From Nocardia exalbida NBRC 100660 (GTDB lineage Bacteria; Actinomycetota; Actinomycetes; Mycobacteriales; Mycobacteriaceae), in the NCBI RefSeq assembly GCF_000308575.1, contig NZ_BAFZ01000004.1:62001-126000 (forward strand): a stretch of DNA of 64,000 bases. The letters are read 5' to 3'. The position numbers and the translations under genes are program-made. Shown here piece by piece: positions 38,509-46,010 of this stretch (positions are counted from its first letter, which is position 1; each line of letters opens with the position of its first letter). The notes under the pieces were generated by a model, which was not told the origin of the DNA, did not search any database, and was given only the letters and a program-made list of their open reading frames with translations.

Positions 38509-38543
38509 AACGCCGCCGGATTCGCGAGGAATCCGGCGGCGTT
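38509..38543. repeat. Perfect 15-bp inverted repeat
   Basis: AACGCCGCCGGATTC (38509-38523) and GAATCCGGCGGCGTT (38529-38543) are exact complements separated by 5 nt. It lies in the spacer between divergent promoters, where a plain terminator would not be expected, and is followed by GACACC-N5-GGTGTC. Confidence 0.8.
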
Positions 38544-38575
38544 GCGAGCTCGGACACCATATCGGTGTCACAACC

Positions 38576-38742
38576 GTCGACGCCCCACAAGCGCCTCTCG
38601 GCGGGTGGTCGCTCGTAGCGACAAAGGGTGCGGCCCGGGGCTGTCCGGACGCCGGCGGTGGGTGTCGACGTCCCACAAGCGCCTCTCGGCGGGTGGTCGC
38701 TCGAAGCGACAAAGGGTGCGGCCCGGGGCTGTCCGGACGCCG
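38576..38742. repeat. Tandem repeat, 88-bp period
   Basis: Two 79-nt copies (38576-38654 and 38664-38742) with 2 differences and a 9-nt spacer. Each copy contains a short hairpin (GTCGCT-N3-AGCGAC type) and GC-rich ends. It is not part of a known gene; a short open frame on the minus strand is coincident with the copies but has no family similarity. The element probably is a mini-satellite or repetitive intergenic element. Confidence 0.85.
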
Positions 38743-38863
38743 ACAGGGGGTTCAACCAGCGGCTCCCGCAAGCTATTCCGGGGCAGATCTGTGACGCCCG
38801 CCACTTCGATGGGGTGTGCTCGGCGAGTCGAGGCGGTAGACGGGGTCTTCGGGCCCGAAACAT

Positions 38864-38904
38864 TTCTTGAATGATTCCAGATTATTTTCTTGACTTATTC
38901 CAGA
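38864..38904 (+). promoter_or_regulatory. Two tandem Fur boxes upstream of furA
   Basis: TTCTTGAATGATTCCAGA (38864-38881) and TTCTTGACTTATTCCAGA (38887-38904) agree at 16 of 18 positions with a period of 23, i.e. about two helical turns. Each is roughly palindromic, A+T-rich in a GC-rich genome, and ends 20-60 nt before the furA start at 38924. They match the kind of furA autoregulation site known in mycobacteria and Streptomyces catR; binding is inferred. Confidence 0.8.
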
Positions 38905-38923
38905 AAAGAGCCAGAATCGAAGC

Positions 38924-39349
38924 ATGCACACCAACGGCGCCGATCCACGCGAGTGGCTGCGAGCAGCGGGTTTGCGGGTCACCGCCCCGCGGATCGCGGT
39001 GCTGGACGCGGTTGCCGCGCGGCCGCATTCGGATGCCGACACGGTGGCCGCCACCGTCCGGGACGCGCTGGGCTCGGTGTCCACGCAGGCTGTCTACGAC
39101 GTCCTGCACGCTTGCGTGCGCGCCGGGATCCTGCGGCGGATCGAGCCCGCGGGCTCGTCCGCGCGATACGAGACCCGGATCGGTGACAACCACCACCATC
39201 TGGTGTGCCGAAGCTGCGGTGCGGTCGCGGATGTCGACTGCGCCGTGGGCGAAGCCCCATGTCTGGACCCTTCGGACGCTCACGGATTCGTGGTCGATGA
39301 AGCCGAGGTCGTCTTCTGGGGACTGTGCCCGACCTGCCGTTCCGAGTAG
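38924..39349 (+). CDS. furA: Fur-family regulator (FurA/CatR-type)
   Basis: 141 aa. Winged HTH (EWLRAAGLRVTAPRIAVLDAVAARPHSDADTVAATVR, STQAVYDVLHACVRAGIL) and a C-terminal dimerisation/metal domain with HHHLVCRSCGAVADVDC and LCPTCRSE (two CxxC zinc sites). FurA/CatR proteins repress catalase genes and are inactivated by peroxide. The katA gene follows by 63 nt; tandem Fur boxes precede furA, so the pair is an autoregulated peroxide-responsive operon. Confidence 0.94.
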   Translation: MHTNGADPREWLRAAGLRVTAPRIAVLDAVAARPHSDADTVAATVRDALGSVSTQAVYDVLHACVRAGILRRIEPAGSSARYETRIGDNHHHLVCRSCGAVADVDCAVGEAPCLDPSDAHGFVVDEAEVVFWGLCPTCRSE

Positions 39350-39412
39350 CGGTCCGCACCTTGCCACCCCGGGTAGCACTCCCGGGACGATGTTCACCAG
39401 CCGAGGAGTCCG

Positions 39413-40885
39413 ATGACCAAGCCGACCACCACGAACACCGGTATCCCGGTAGAGAGCGACGACGAATCGCTCACCGCGGGCGCGCAAGGCCCGATTCTGC
39501 TGCACGACCACTACCTCATCGAGAAGCTGGCCCAGTTCAACCGGGAACGGGTGCCGGAACGCATCGTGCACGCCAAAGGGGCGGGCGCTTACGGCGAACT
39601 GGTCGTGACCAACGACGTCAGCAGGTATACCAAGGCGAAACTGTTCCAGCCCGGCGCGCGCACGGAGTCGCTGGCGCGATTCTCCACCGTGGCCGGTGAG
39701 CAGGGCAGCCCGGACACCTGGCGTGACCCGCGCGGATTCGCGGTGAAGTTCTACACCGAGGACGGCAACTACGACCTCGTCGGCAACAACACGCCCGTCT
39801 TCTTCATCAAGGACCCGATCAAGTTCCCCGACTTCATCCGGTCGCAAAAGCGCCTGCCCGGCAACGGTCTTCGCGATCACCACATGCAGTGGGATTTCTG
39901 GACCCTGCGTCCGGAGAGCGCGCACCAGGTGACCTGGCTGATGGGCGATCGCGGCATCCCGAAGACCTACCGGCACATGAACGGCTACGGATCGCACACC
40001 TATCAGTGGATCAATGCCGCGGGCGAGCGCTTCTGGGTCAAGTACCACTTCAAGACCGACCAGGGCATCGAATACCTGACCCAGGCCGACGCCGACCGGA
40101 TCGCGGGCGAGGACGCCGATTACCACCGCAAGGACCTGTGGGAGGCGATCGAGCGCGGCGACTTCCCGAGCTGGACGGTGTACGTGCAGGTCATGCCGGT
40201 CGCGGAGGCGGAAGGCTACCGGTTCAACCCGTTCGACCTGACCAAGGTGTGGTCGCACAAGGACTACCCCTTGCTCGAGGTCGGCAAGTGGACGCTGAAC
40301 CGCAACCCGCGCAACTACTTCGTCGATATCGAGCAGGCCGCGTTCGAGCCGTCGAATGTGGTTCCCGGCATCGGTTTCTCGCCGGACAAGATGCTGCTCG
40401 GCCGCGTCTTCGCCTACGCGGACGCGCACCGCTACCGCATCGGCACGAACTACGCGCAGTTGCCGCCGAACCAGGCCAGGGCGGCGGAGGTGAACTCCTA
40501 CTCCAAGGAGGGCGCCATGCGGTACCACTACAACGAGCCGAATGTGCCGGTGTACGCGCCGAATTCGTTCGGTGGACCGCACGCCGCCCCGGAGCGGGCG
40601 CCCGACGGCGGCCTCTGGGACTTCGACCCGGCCATCGTGCGGGCAGGCTACCTCCGGCACGCCGAGGACGGTGACTTCACCCAGGCGGGCACCCTGGTCC
40701 GCGAGGTGCTCGACGACGCGCAACGCGAGCGGCTGGTGCGCAACATCGTCGGCCACGTGCTCGGCGGTGTGCGGGAACCGGTGCTCGGCAGGGTTTTCGA
40801 GTACTGGAAGAACGTGGACGCCGACCTCGGCAAGCGGGTCGAGGAGGGCGTGCGCGCCGGGCTCGACGGCAGCTCGCAGGGCTGA
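39413..40885 (+). CDS. katA: Monofunctional heme catalase
   Basis: 490 aa, small-subunit (clade 3) catalase. Catalytic His in [15 protein letters not shown] and Asn in [14 protein letters not shown]; heme-proximal Tyr in [21 protein letters not shown]. Removes H2O2. ATG preceded by GAGGAG. Belongs with furA; unlike mycobacteria, the partner is KatA rather than the bifunctional KatG. A hairpin terminator follows (40896-40934). Confidence 0.96.
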   Translation: MTKPTTTNTGIPVESDDESLTAGAQGPILLHDHYLIEKLAQFNRERVPERIVHAKGAGAYGELVVTNDVSRYTKAKLFQPGARTESLARFSTVAGEQGSPDTWRDPRGFAVKFYTEDGNYDLVGNNTPVFFIKDPIKFPDFIRSQKRLPGNGLRDHHMQWDFWTLRPESAHQVTWLMGDRGIPKTYRHMNGYGSHTYQWINAAGERFWVKYHFKTDQGIEYLTQADADRIAGEDADYHRKDLWEAIERGDFPSWTVYVQVMPVAEAEGYRFNPFDLTKVWSHKDYPLLEVGKWTLNRNPRNYFVDIEQAAFEPSNVVPGIGFSPDKMLLGRVFAYADAHRYRIGTNYAQLPPNQARAAEVNSYSKEGAMRYHYNEPNVPVYAPNSFGGPHAAPERAPDGGLWDFDPAIVRAGYLRHAEDGDFTQAGTLVREVLDDAQRERLVRNIVGHVLGGVREPVLGRVFEYWKNVDADLGKRVEEGVRAGLDGSSQG

Positions 40886-40895
40886 GCGCCCGCAT

Positions 40896-40934
40896 CGAAG
40901 GCAGGTGTGTGTCATCGGCGCTCGCCTGCCTTCG
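40896..40934 (+). terminator. Hairpin terminator after katA
   Basis: CGAAGGCAGG (40896-40905) and CCTGCCTTCG (40925-40934) form a perfect 10-bp stem with a 19-nt loop, beginning 11 nt after the katA stop. Confidence 0.6.
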
Positions 40935-40989
40935 GCGTGTCCGGCCGATCCTGTTTGCCCGGTAGGTGCCCGGGTGCCAGAGTGATGGC

Positions 40990-41904
40990 ATGTCTCGGCT
41001 GACACGCGACCACCGGGTGGCGCTCGCCGCCGCATTGGCTCTGCTGGCCGGTTGCGGTACGGGAACGGATGCGGCGCAGCCGGGTTCGACCACATCCAGC
41101 GTCCAAGTAAGTGCCGCCGCGAACACGAGCGTGGCGGACCTGGAGGCTCGCTACGACGCGCAGATCGGGCTGTTCGCGGTGGACACCGGCACCGGCAGGA
41201 CGGTGACCCACCGCGCCGACGAGCGTTTCCCGTTCCTGTCCACCTTCAAGGCGCTCGCGGCGGCCGCGCTGCTGCGTTCGCATCCGCTCGACACGGGATA
41301 TTTCGATCGAGTGATCCGGTTCCACGAAGCGGATCTGGTCGAGCACTCGCCGGTGACCAGTGCGGGAGTGGCCGAGGGGATGACCATGGCGCGAGTGGCC
41401 GAGGCCGCGATCACCCGGAGCGACAACACCGCGGGCAACCTGCTGCTGCGCGAGATCGGCGGACCGGAGGGGCTCACGGCGTTCCTTCGCACGCTCGGCG
41501 ATCCGGCGAGCAGGCTCGACCGCTGGGAAACGGAACTCAACACCGCGATCCCCGGTGACGAGCGGGACACCACCACGCCCGCCGCGCTGGCGGCGGACTA
41601 CCGCGCTTCGGCGCTGGGCGACGCGCTCGGCGCACCCGAACGCGATCAGCTGGTCGCCTGGCTGAAGGCGAACACCACCGGCGGCGAACGCATCCGCGCG
41701 GGGTTGCCCGCGAACTGGGTCACCGGCGACAAGACGGGCACCGGCTCCTACGGCTCGGCCAACGACGTCGCGATCGTCTGGCCGGAGGGTGGCCGGGCAC
41801 CGATCGTGATCGCGATCCTGAGCCGCAAGTCCGACGCGGACGCCGAGGCGAACAACGACTTGCTGGCGGAAGTGGCGAAGGTAGCTGTAGAACGTCTACG
41901 GTGA
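40990..41904 (+). CDS. Class A beta-lactamase, lipoprotein
   Basis: 304 aa, ATG 40990. Lipobox with Cys22 ([10 protein letters not shown]). All class A motifs are present: nucleophile Ser84-x-x-Lys87 (FLSTFK), Ser144-Asp145-Asn146 (RSDNTAGN), general base Glu180 with Asn184 (RWETELN), and Lys248-Thr-Gly (GDKTGTGS). Hydrolyses penicillins and probably cephalosporins. Resembles the Nocardia FAR-1/AST-1 type; extended-spectrum or carbapenemase ability cannot be read from these motifs. Membrane-anchored outside. Confidence 0.95.
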   Translation: MSRLTRDHRVALAAALALLAGCGTGTDAAQPGSTTSSVQVSAAANTSVADLEARYDAQIGLFAVDTGTGRTVTHRADERFPFLSTFKALAAAALLRSHPLDTGYFDRVIRFHEADLVEHSPVTSAGVAEGMTMARVAEAAITRSDNTAGNLLLREIGGPEGLTAFLRTLGDPASRLDRWETELNTAIPGDERDTTTPAALAADYRASALGDALGAPERDQLVAWLKANTTGGERIRAGLPANWVTGDKTGTGSYGSANDVAIVWPEGGRAPIVIAILSRKSDADAEANNDLLAEVAKVAVERLR

Positions 41905-42031
41905 CCCGCGGCGCCCGCCCCATCGAACCGATCGGCATCGCCGACTGCGCGCTTCCGTCGCCGCGGTGCGCCGGACTTCGCGGGGACTGCAGGGGGGACC
42001 TGGCCGGGTTCGGGCGGCCAGGTTCGTACAC

Positions 42032-42091
42032 CTACAGCAGGCCCCACCAGTACAGCAGGCTGGCCAGAATCCAGACCACCACGGTTTCCAT
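42032..42091 (-). CDS. Possible 19-aa small membrane peptide
   Basis: METVVVWILASLLYWWGLL from ATG 42091 with GGGAG 5-9 nt upstream (GATTGGGAGCGACG). One hydrophobic helix with a Trp-rich YWWGLL end. Too short to be tested by composition. It is not similar to KdpF or other named peptides as far as I can tell. It could be spurious. Confidence 0.35.
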   Translation of the reverse strand: METVVVWILASLLYWWGLL

Positions 42092-42585
42092 CGTCGCTCC
42101 CAATCGTTCGGCGCACTCGTGACCATCATCCCGCGATCCGGCTCCGCGCGGTAGGAGCTTGCCGGGCACCGCTTGGTAAAGGTGTATTCACCTGCGGTTT
42201 CGATCTTGCAAGGTGTTCTTAAGTGCGTGCCAAGCGCCGGCCTGCATTGTTTGTCTCGCGGGAGGAACAAGCCCAGCACCGAAGGTGCGAACCGGGGAAC
42301 GACCTGTCTCGAGGGGTGACAGGCCGGACCTCGGGGGTGGTGTCCGCCGGGCCGGTCTACGAGGGGTGGCCGACCCGGTGGACGCGGATGCGGAGCGGAT
42401 GCTCGCACCGGCTCTTCCTGGAGCTGACCGGCAACGACACGGTGGTTGCCGCTGCCGAAGGTAACCGATGAGTGCGGCACCGGGTCCGTAGCGGGAAGGT
42501 GTGGCTGGGCTGGTCGCGAGGGTGATCGGCCCGCCTTCTGGAACCTGTTCTAGACATGTGTGTGTTTCTGTCTTACAGTCGATAC
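42092..42585. other. Structured, gene-free spacer before the P450 gene
   Basis: 494 nt with no credible gene. From about 42224 the sequence is dense in short stems: CCTGTC-N9-GACAGG, CGGCAAC-N9-GTTGCCG, AGCACCG-AAG-GTGC. It also has GTGCGTGCCAAGCGCCGG at its left edge, like the GUGYG start of a group II intron, and CCGGGGAAC...GAGGGGTGACAGG, faintly like a ydaO riboswitch. No domain V or reverse transcriptase is present. The right end holds the P450 operators. Confidence 0.5.
42551..42575 (+). promoter_or_regulatory. TGTCTA-type operator in the P450 promoter
   Basis: TAGACATGTGTGTG (42551-42564) matches 11 of 14 positions of the perfect palindrome TAGACATATGTCTA found upstream of the 44617-45849 monooxygenase, and TGTCTTA (42569-42575) is an inverted half-site. 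It lies 11-35 nt before the P450 ATG. Confidence 0.6.
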
Positions 42586-43812
42586 ATGGTGAACGTTGCG
42601 TATCGGTCGGCTCCGGTGTTCGAACTCCGTTCCGGCCCCACTTGGGCATCGCCTTGGGAGATGTACGGGGCGCTGCGTGAGCACGATCCGGTGCAGCACG
42701 TCGTACCGGCGGCGCGCCCGGAGAACGACTACTGGGTGCTCACCCGGCACGAACACGTGTACGCGGCGGCACGCGACAGCGAAACGTATTCCTCTCGCGA
42801 CGGGCTGACGGTGGAATACGGCGAACTCGATGAACTCGGCCTGACCGAAAACCCCCCGCTGGTGATGCAGGACCCGCCGCAGCACACCGACTTCCGCAAA
42901 CTGGTCGCTCGCGGGTTCACCCCGCGTCAGGTCGAGGAAGTCGAGCCGGTGGTCCGCCGGTTCGTGCGCGACCGGCTCGACCACCTCGGGGCACAGGGCG
43001 GCGGTGACATCGTCGAGCAGCTGTTCAAGCCGCTGCCGAGCATGGTGGTGGCGTATTACCTCGGGGTGCCCGAACAGGACCGGGCGAGGTTCGACGGGTG
43101 GACCGACGCCGTCGTCGCTGGCAGCATCGACCGGACGAACACCAAGGCGCAGGCGGCGTCGGCGGAGATGATGGGCTACTTCGCCGGGCTGATCGAACGC
43201 AGGCGCTCCGATCCCGGTGACGACACGGTGTCACTGCTGGTCCAGGCGGGAATGGCGGCCGACGACGCGGACGTGCGCGGGCTGATCCAAATCCTCGCCT
43301 ATGCCTGGACCATGGTCGCGGGCGGCAACGACACCACCACGGGCCTGCTCGGCGGCGCCGTGCAACTACTGCAACAGCACCCGGACCAGCGCGCCGCGCT
43401 CGCCGCGGAGCCGGACCGGATTCGCGTCGCGATCGAGGAGTTCGCCCGGCTCACCTCGCCGGTGCAAGGGTTGGCGCGAACCGCGACGCGCGATGTCGAA
43501 CTGGCCGGGAAAACGGTACGAGCGGGGCGGAAAGTGCTGCTGGTGTTCGGGTCCGCCAACCGCGACGAGCGGGCGTTCGGCGCGGACGCCGCCGAACTGG
43601 ACATCGACCGGAACCCGCAGCGCATCCTCACCTTCGGGCACGGGCCGCACCACTGTCTCGGTGCGGCGGCGGCGCGGATGCAGGCCAGGGTCGCGCTCGA
43701 GGAGCTGCTCGATCGGTTCCCCGAGTACGTGGTCGACATCGACGCGGTCGAGTACGCGAGCGGTCCGTACGTTCGCAGGCCGACTACTGTGCCGTTCCGG
43801 TGCAGGGGCTGA
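42586..43812 (+). CDS. Cytochrome P450
   Basis: 408 aa from ATG 42586; an upstream in-frame ATG at 42556 lies inside the operator and is less likely. P450 signatures: I-helix AGGNDTTTGLLGG, E-x-x-R as EEFARL, heme-binding FGHGPHHCLGAAAARMQ (Cys ligand). Class and substrate are unknown; bacterial soluble type, needing ferredoxin partners not found nearby. A TetR gene follows on the same strand and an FAD monooxygenase lies 0.8 kb further on the other strand, both probably in the same regulon. Confidence 0.95.
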   Translation: MVNVAYRSAPVFELRSGPTWASPWEMYGALREHDPVQHVVPAARPENDYWVLTRHEHVYAAARDSETYSSRDGLTVEYGELDELGLTENPPLVMQDPPQHTDFRKLVARGFTPRQVEEVEPVVRRFVRDRLDHLGAQGGGDIVEQLFKPLPSMVVAYYLGVPEQDRARFDGWTDAVVAGSIDRTNTKAQAASAEMMGYFAGLIERRRSDPGDDTVSLLVQAGMAADDADVRGLIQILAYAWTMVAGGNDTTTGLLGGAVQLLQQHPDQRAALAAEPDRIRVAIEEFARLTSPVQGLARTATRDVELAGKTVRAGRKVLLVFGSANRDERAFGADAAELDIDRNPQRILTFGHGPHHCLGAAAARMQARVALEELLDRFPEYVVDIDAVEYASGPYVRRPTTVPFRCRG

Positions 43813-43959
43813 GCGGCGAGGTGGCGCGACCCGGACCGCGCACGTCCGCCCGCGCCGCAGCCGGTGAACCCGGCGTCGGCGGGCCGGAGAACTCGGTGCG
43901 GCGGTTCCCATCGCTGTCGGAGTGGCGCCGCGGTGCGGTGAAGTAGGAGAGGACACGGC

Positions 43960-44550
43960 ATGAGTGGCGATTGGCTGGCCGACGGCCGCACCGAGCTGGC
44001 CGGTGAGCGCATTCTCGACGCGGTGCGCGCGCTGTTCATCGACAAGGGCGTCAGCGGGGTCGGCATGGCCGAAGTCGCCGAGGCCGCAGGCTGTTCCAGG
44101 GCGACGCTGTATCGCTACTTCGAGAATCGGCAGGCGCTGTACGTGGCCTTCGCGGGGCGGGAGGCGCGGCAGTTGATCGAGCGAGTCTGGCGCGACCGCG
44201 CGGTGCCCGCGAGCGCGGAGCCGGGGGAGCAGTTGCTCGACACGTTGACCGCGCTGCTCGCCGAGGTACGGAAAACGCCGCACCTGGCGGTCTGGTTCGA
44301 ACCGTCCAACGCGGGCATCGTTGCCCAGCTGGCGAATTCGGCGGGCGTGGTGGACGCGCTGGCCACGGACTTCGTCGCCGGATTCCGCCCCGGGCTGCCC
44401 GCCGTCGCCGCCGAGCGCGTCGGGCGGTGGGTGGTGCGTGCGATGGTGTCGTTGCTGACGCTGCCCGGTGCGGGTGAAGACGAGGAACGGGCGATGCTGC
44501 GCGACTTCGTGCTGCCGTTCCTGCTCGACGACCGGACGGTCATCGCCTGA
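43960..44550 (+). CDS. TetR-family transcriptional regulator
   Basis: 196 aa. HTH: ERILDAVRALFIDKGVSGVGMAEVAEAAGCSRATLYRYFENRQALYVAF, then a helical ligand domain. Co-directional with the P450 gene (147 nt gap). It is the nearest candidate to bind the repeated TGTCTA motifs found at the P450 and monooxygenase promoters. Its own upstream region has no such motif. Confidence 0.93.
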   Translation: MSGDWLADGRTELAGERILDAVRALFIDKGVSGVGMAEVAEAAGCSRATLYRYFENRQALYVAFAGREARQLIERVWRDRAVPASAEPGEQLLDTLTALLAEVRKTPHLAVWFEPSNAGIVAQLANSAGVVDALATDFVAGFRPGLPAVAAERVGRWVVRAMVSLLTLPGAGEDEERAMLRDFVLPFLLDDRTVIA

Positions 44551-44616
44551 TCCGGCACGTCGTCGACCGGAGCCGCGCGGGACTCCGGTCGAAGCGCGAC
44601 CCCGCCGCGCCTGGGC

Positions 44617-45849
44617 TCAGACCGTCGCGGCCGAGTAGTCGGGCAGATCGTAGCTCTCGGTCTTGCTCAACATCCGCATCATCACCGGGCGCATTGCCTT
44701 CGACATCATCAGCTTGCTGAGGGCGTGCCCCGCGCGAATGCCGAAGCGAGACTTGGGCGTCATGGCGTTCAGGCCGCCCGGCTGCAACTGCTGGGCCGTC
44801 TTCACGAAGGGGCGCAGCACTTCCTGGTAGCGGGCCAGGCCCCAGCCGGGGTTGGCGGCGTGCGCGGCCAGCTCACCGGCGAGGACGTACGCGCCGACCA
44901 GCGCCATCGCGGTTCCCTGGCCGGTGAGCGGTGAACCGCAGTAGCCCGCGTCGCCGAGCAGGACCACTCGGCCCTCGACCCAGCTCGGCATGTCGATCCG
45001 GGCCAGCTCGTCGAAGTAGAAGTCCGGCGCCTCGGACACGGCCGCCGCGATGCGAGCCGATTCCCAGCCGCCGCCGGCCAGGCGGTCGCGGATGAACTGC
45101 TGCTGTGCGGCGACATCCCGCCGCAGCGCGGGATCGGCTGCCGCGCGGATCACCACGAGCGCCTTGCAGGTGGCCGGGTCGGCGTCGGGACGCATGCCCA
45201 GCCCGGTGGCGCCCACCAGCGAGTGCATCGTGAACCAGTGCGGCTCGAGGTCTTGCGGGCGCGCCAACGTGAAGAACGACATGTATCCGCCCAGGTACGT
45301 CGCGAACTTTTCCTCGGGGCCGAAGACCATCCGGCGGGTGGCCGAGTGCAGCCCGTCCGCGCCGATCACGATGTCGAACCGTTCGGCCGCACCGGAGGCG
45401 AACGTGACGTCGACGCCCGCGTCGTCCTGCCGGATCTCGGTGATCCACTCGCCGTACCGGTAGTCGACGCCGCCCTCCGCGGCGAGCAAGTCGAGCAGTA
45501 CCTGGTTGAGATCCCCTCGGGTGATCTCGATTTCGGCGACCGCGCCCTTGCCGTCGAAGAGTTCGGCGGGCATGCGGAGGATCTCGCGGCCCGCGTCGTC
45601 GACGTACTTCATGCCCCGCTCGTCGAGCTGGTAGTCGCGGATGCCCGGCATCAAGCCCATCCGCTCGGCCACCTCGCGACTGGGCCCGCGCAGGTCGACG
45701 GCCTGCCCGCCGGGCCGCGGCGCCGCGGCACGCTCCACGACGGTGGCCCGGATGCCGGACCGGAGCAGTTGCAGCGCGACGGCATTGCCGCCGATGCCGC
45801 CACCGGCGACGAGCACGCGGAGCTGGCTGCTTACGGATTTGGCGCTCAT
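44617..45849 (-). CDS. FAD-dependent monooxygenase (aromatic hydroxylase type)
   Basis: 410 aa, ATG with GAGGAAAG upstream. PHBH-like fold: VLVAGGGIGGNAVALQLLRSGIRATVVERA (FAD Rossmann), IVIGADGLHSATRRMVFG (DG motif), VVLLGDAGYCGSPLTGQGTAMALVGAYVLAGEL (GD motif). Hydroxylates aromatic or polyketide substrates with NAD(P)H and O2; substrate unknown. Divergent upstream region holds two copies of a TGTCTA operator. Confidence 0.93.
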   Translation of the reverse strand: MSAKSVSSQLRVLVAGGGIGGNAVALQLLRSGIRATVVERAAAPRPGGQAVDLRGPSREVAERMGLMPGIRDYQLDERGMKYVDDAGREILRMPAELFDGKGAVAEIEITRGDLNQVLLDLLAAEGGVDYRYGEWITEIRQDDAGVDVTFASGAAERFDIVIGADGLHSATRRMVFGPEEKFATYLGGYMSFFTLARPQDLEPHWFTMHSLVGATGLGMRPDADPATCKALVVIRAAADPALRRDVAAQQQFIRDRLAGGGWESARIAAAVSEAPDFYFDELARIDMPSWVEGRVVLLGDAGYCGSPLTGQGTAMALVGAYVLAGELAAHAANPGWGLARYQEVLRPFVKTAQQLQPGGLNAMTPKSRFGIRAGHALSKLMMSKAMRPVMMRMLSKTESYDLPDYSAATV

Positions 45850-45881
45850 GACTTTCCTCGACTCCCACTGGATTGACCAAA

Positions 45882-45936
45882 TGTCTTAGACATATGTCTA
45901 ACACAGACTGGCACAACTGTCTAGCACAAATGTCTA
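45882..45936 (-). promoter_or_regulatory. Two TGTCTA-based operators before the FAD monooxygenase
   Basis: TGTCT(T/A) half-sites lie at 45882, 45895, 45918 and 45931: two pairs with 13-nt spacing and a 36-nt period. The first pair includes the perfect 14-bp palindrome TAGACATATGTCTA (45887-45900). The block ends 33 nt from the start codon. The same motif stands before the P450 gene at 42551-42575. Confidence 0.75.
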
Positions 45937-46010
45937 ACCAGGTGGACAGGGCAATGGCCCATGGCGGCGAGGAGCACTCGCGGCCATGGGCCATCGGTGA
46001 AAAGCGCGAC

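Larger units (their letters stand above)
38367..38923. other. Repeat-rich divergent spacer
   Basis: 557 nt between the permease start and the furA start with no gene I can support. It holds the 15-bp inverted repeat, an 88-bp-period tandem repeat and, next to furA, two A+T-rich Fur boxes. Confidence 0.7.

Noticed and set aside
38441..38794. Frames through the 88-bp tandem repeat
   Set aside because: Translation merely repeats the DNA repeat; no start signals or similarity.
42213..42471. Plus-strand frames of ~82 codons in the structured spacer
   Set aside because: Two phases are open because the region is GC-rich; neither has a recognisable domain or ribosome binding site.
42188..42649. Antisense frame across the structured spacer and P450 start
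   Set aside because: Overlaps the P450 promoter and start; no family similarity.
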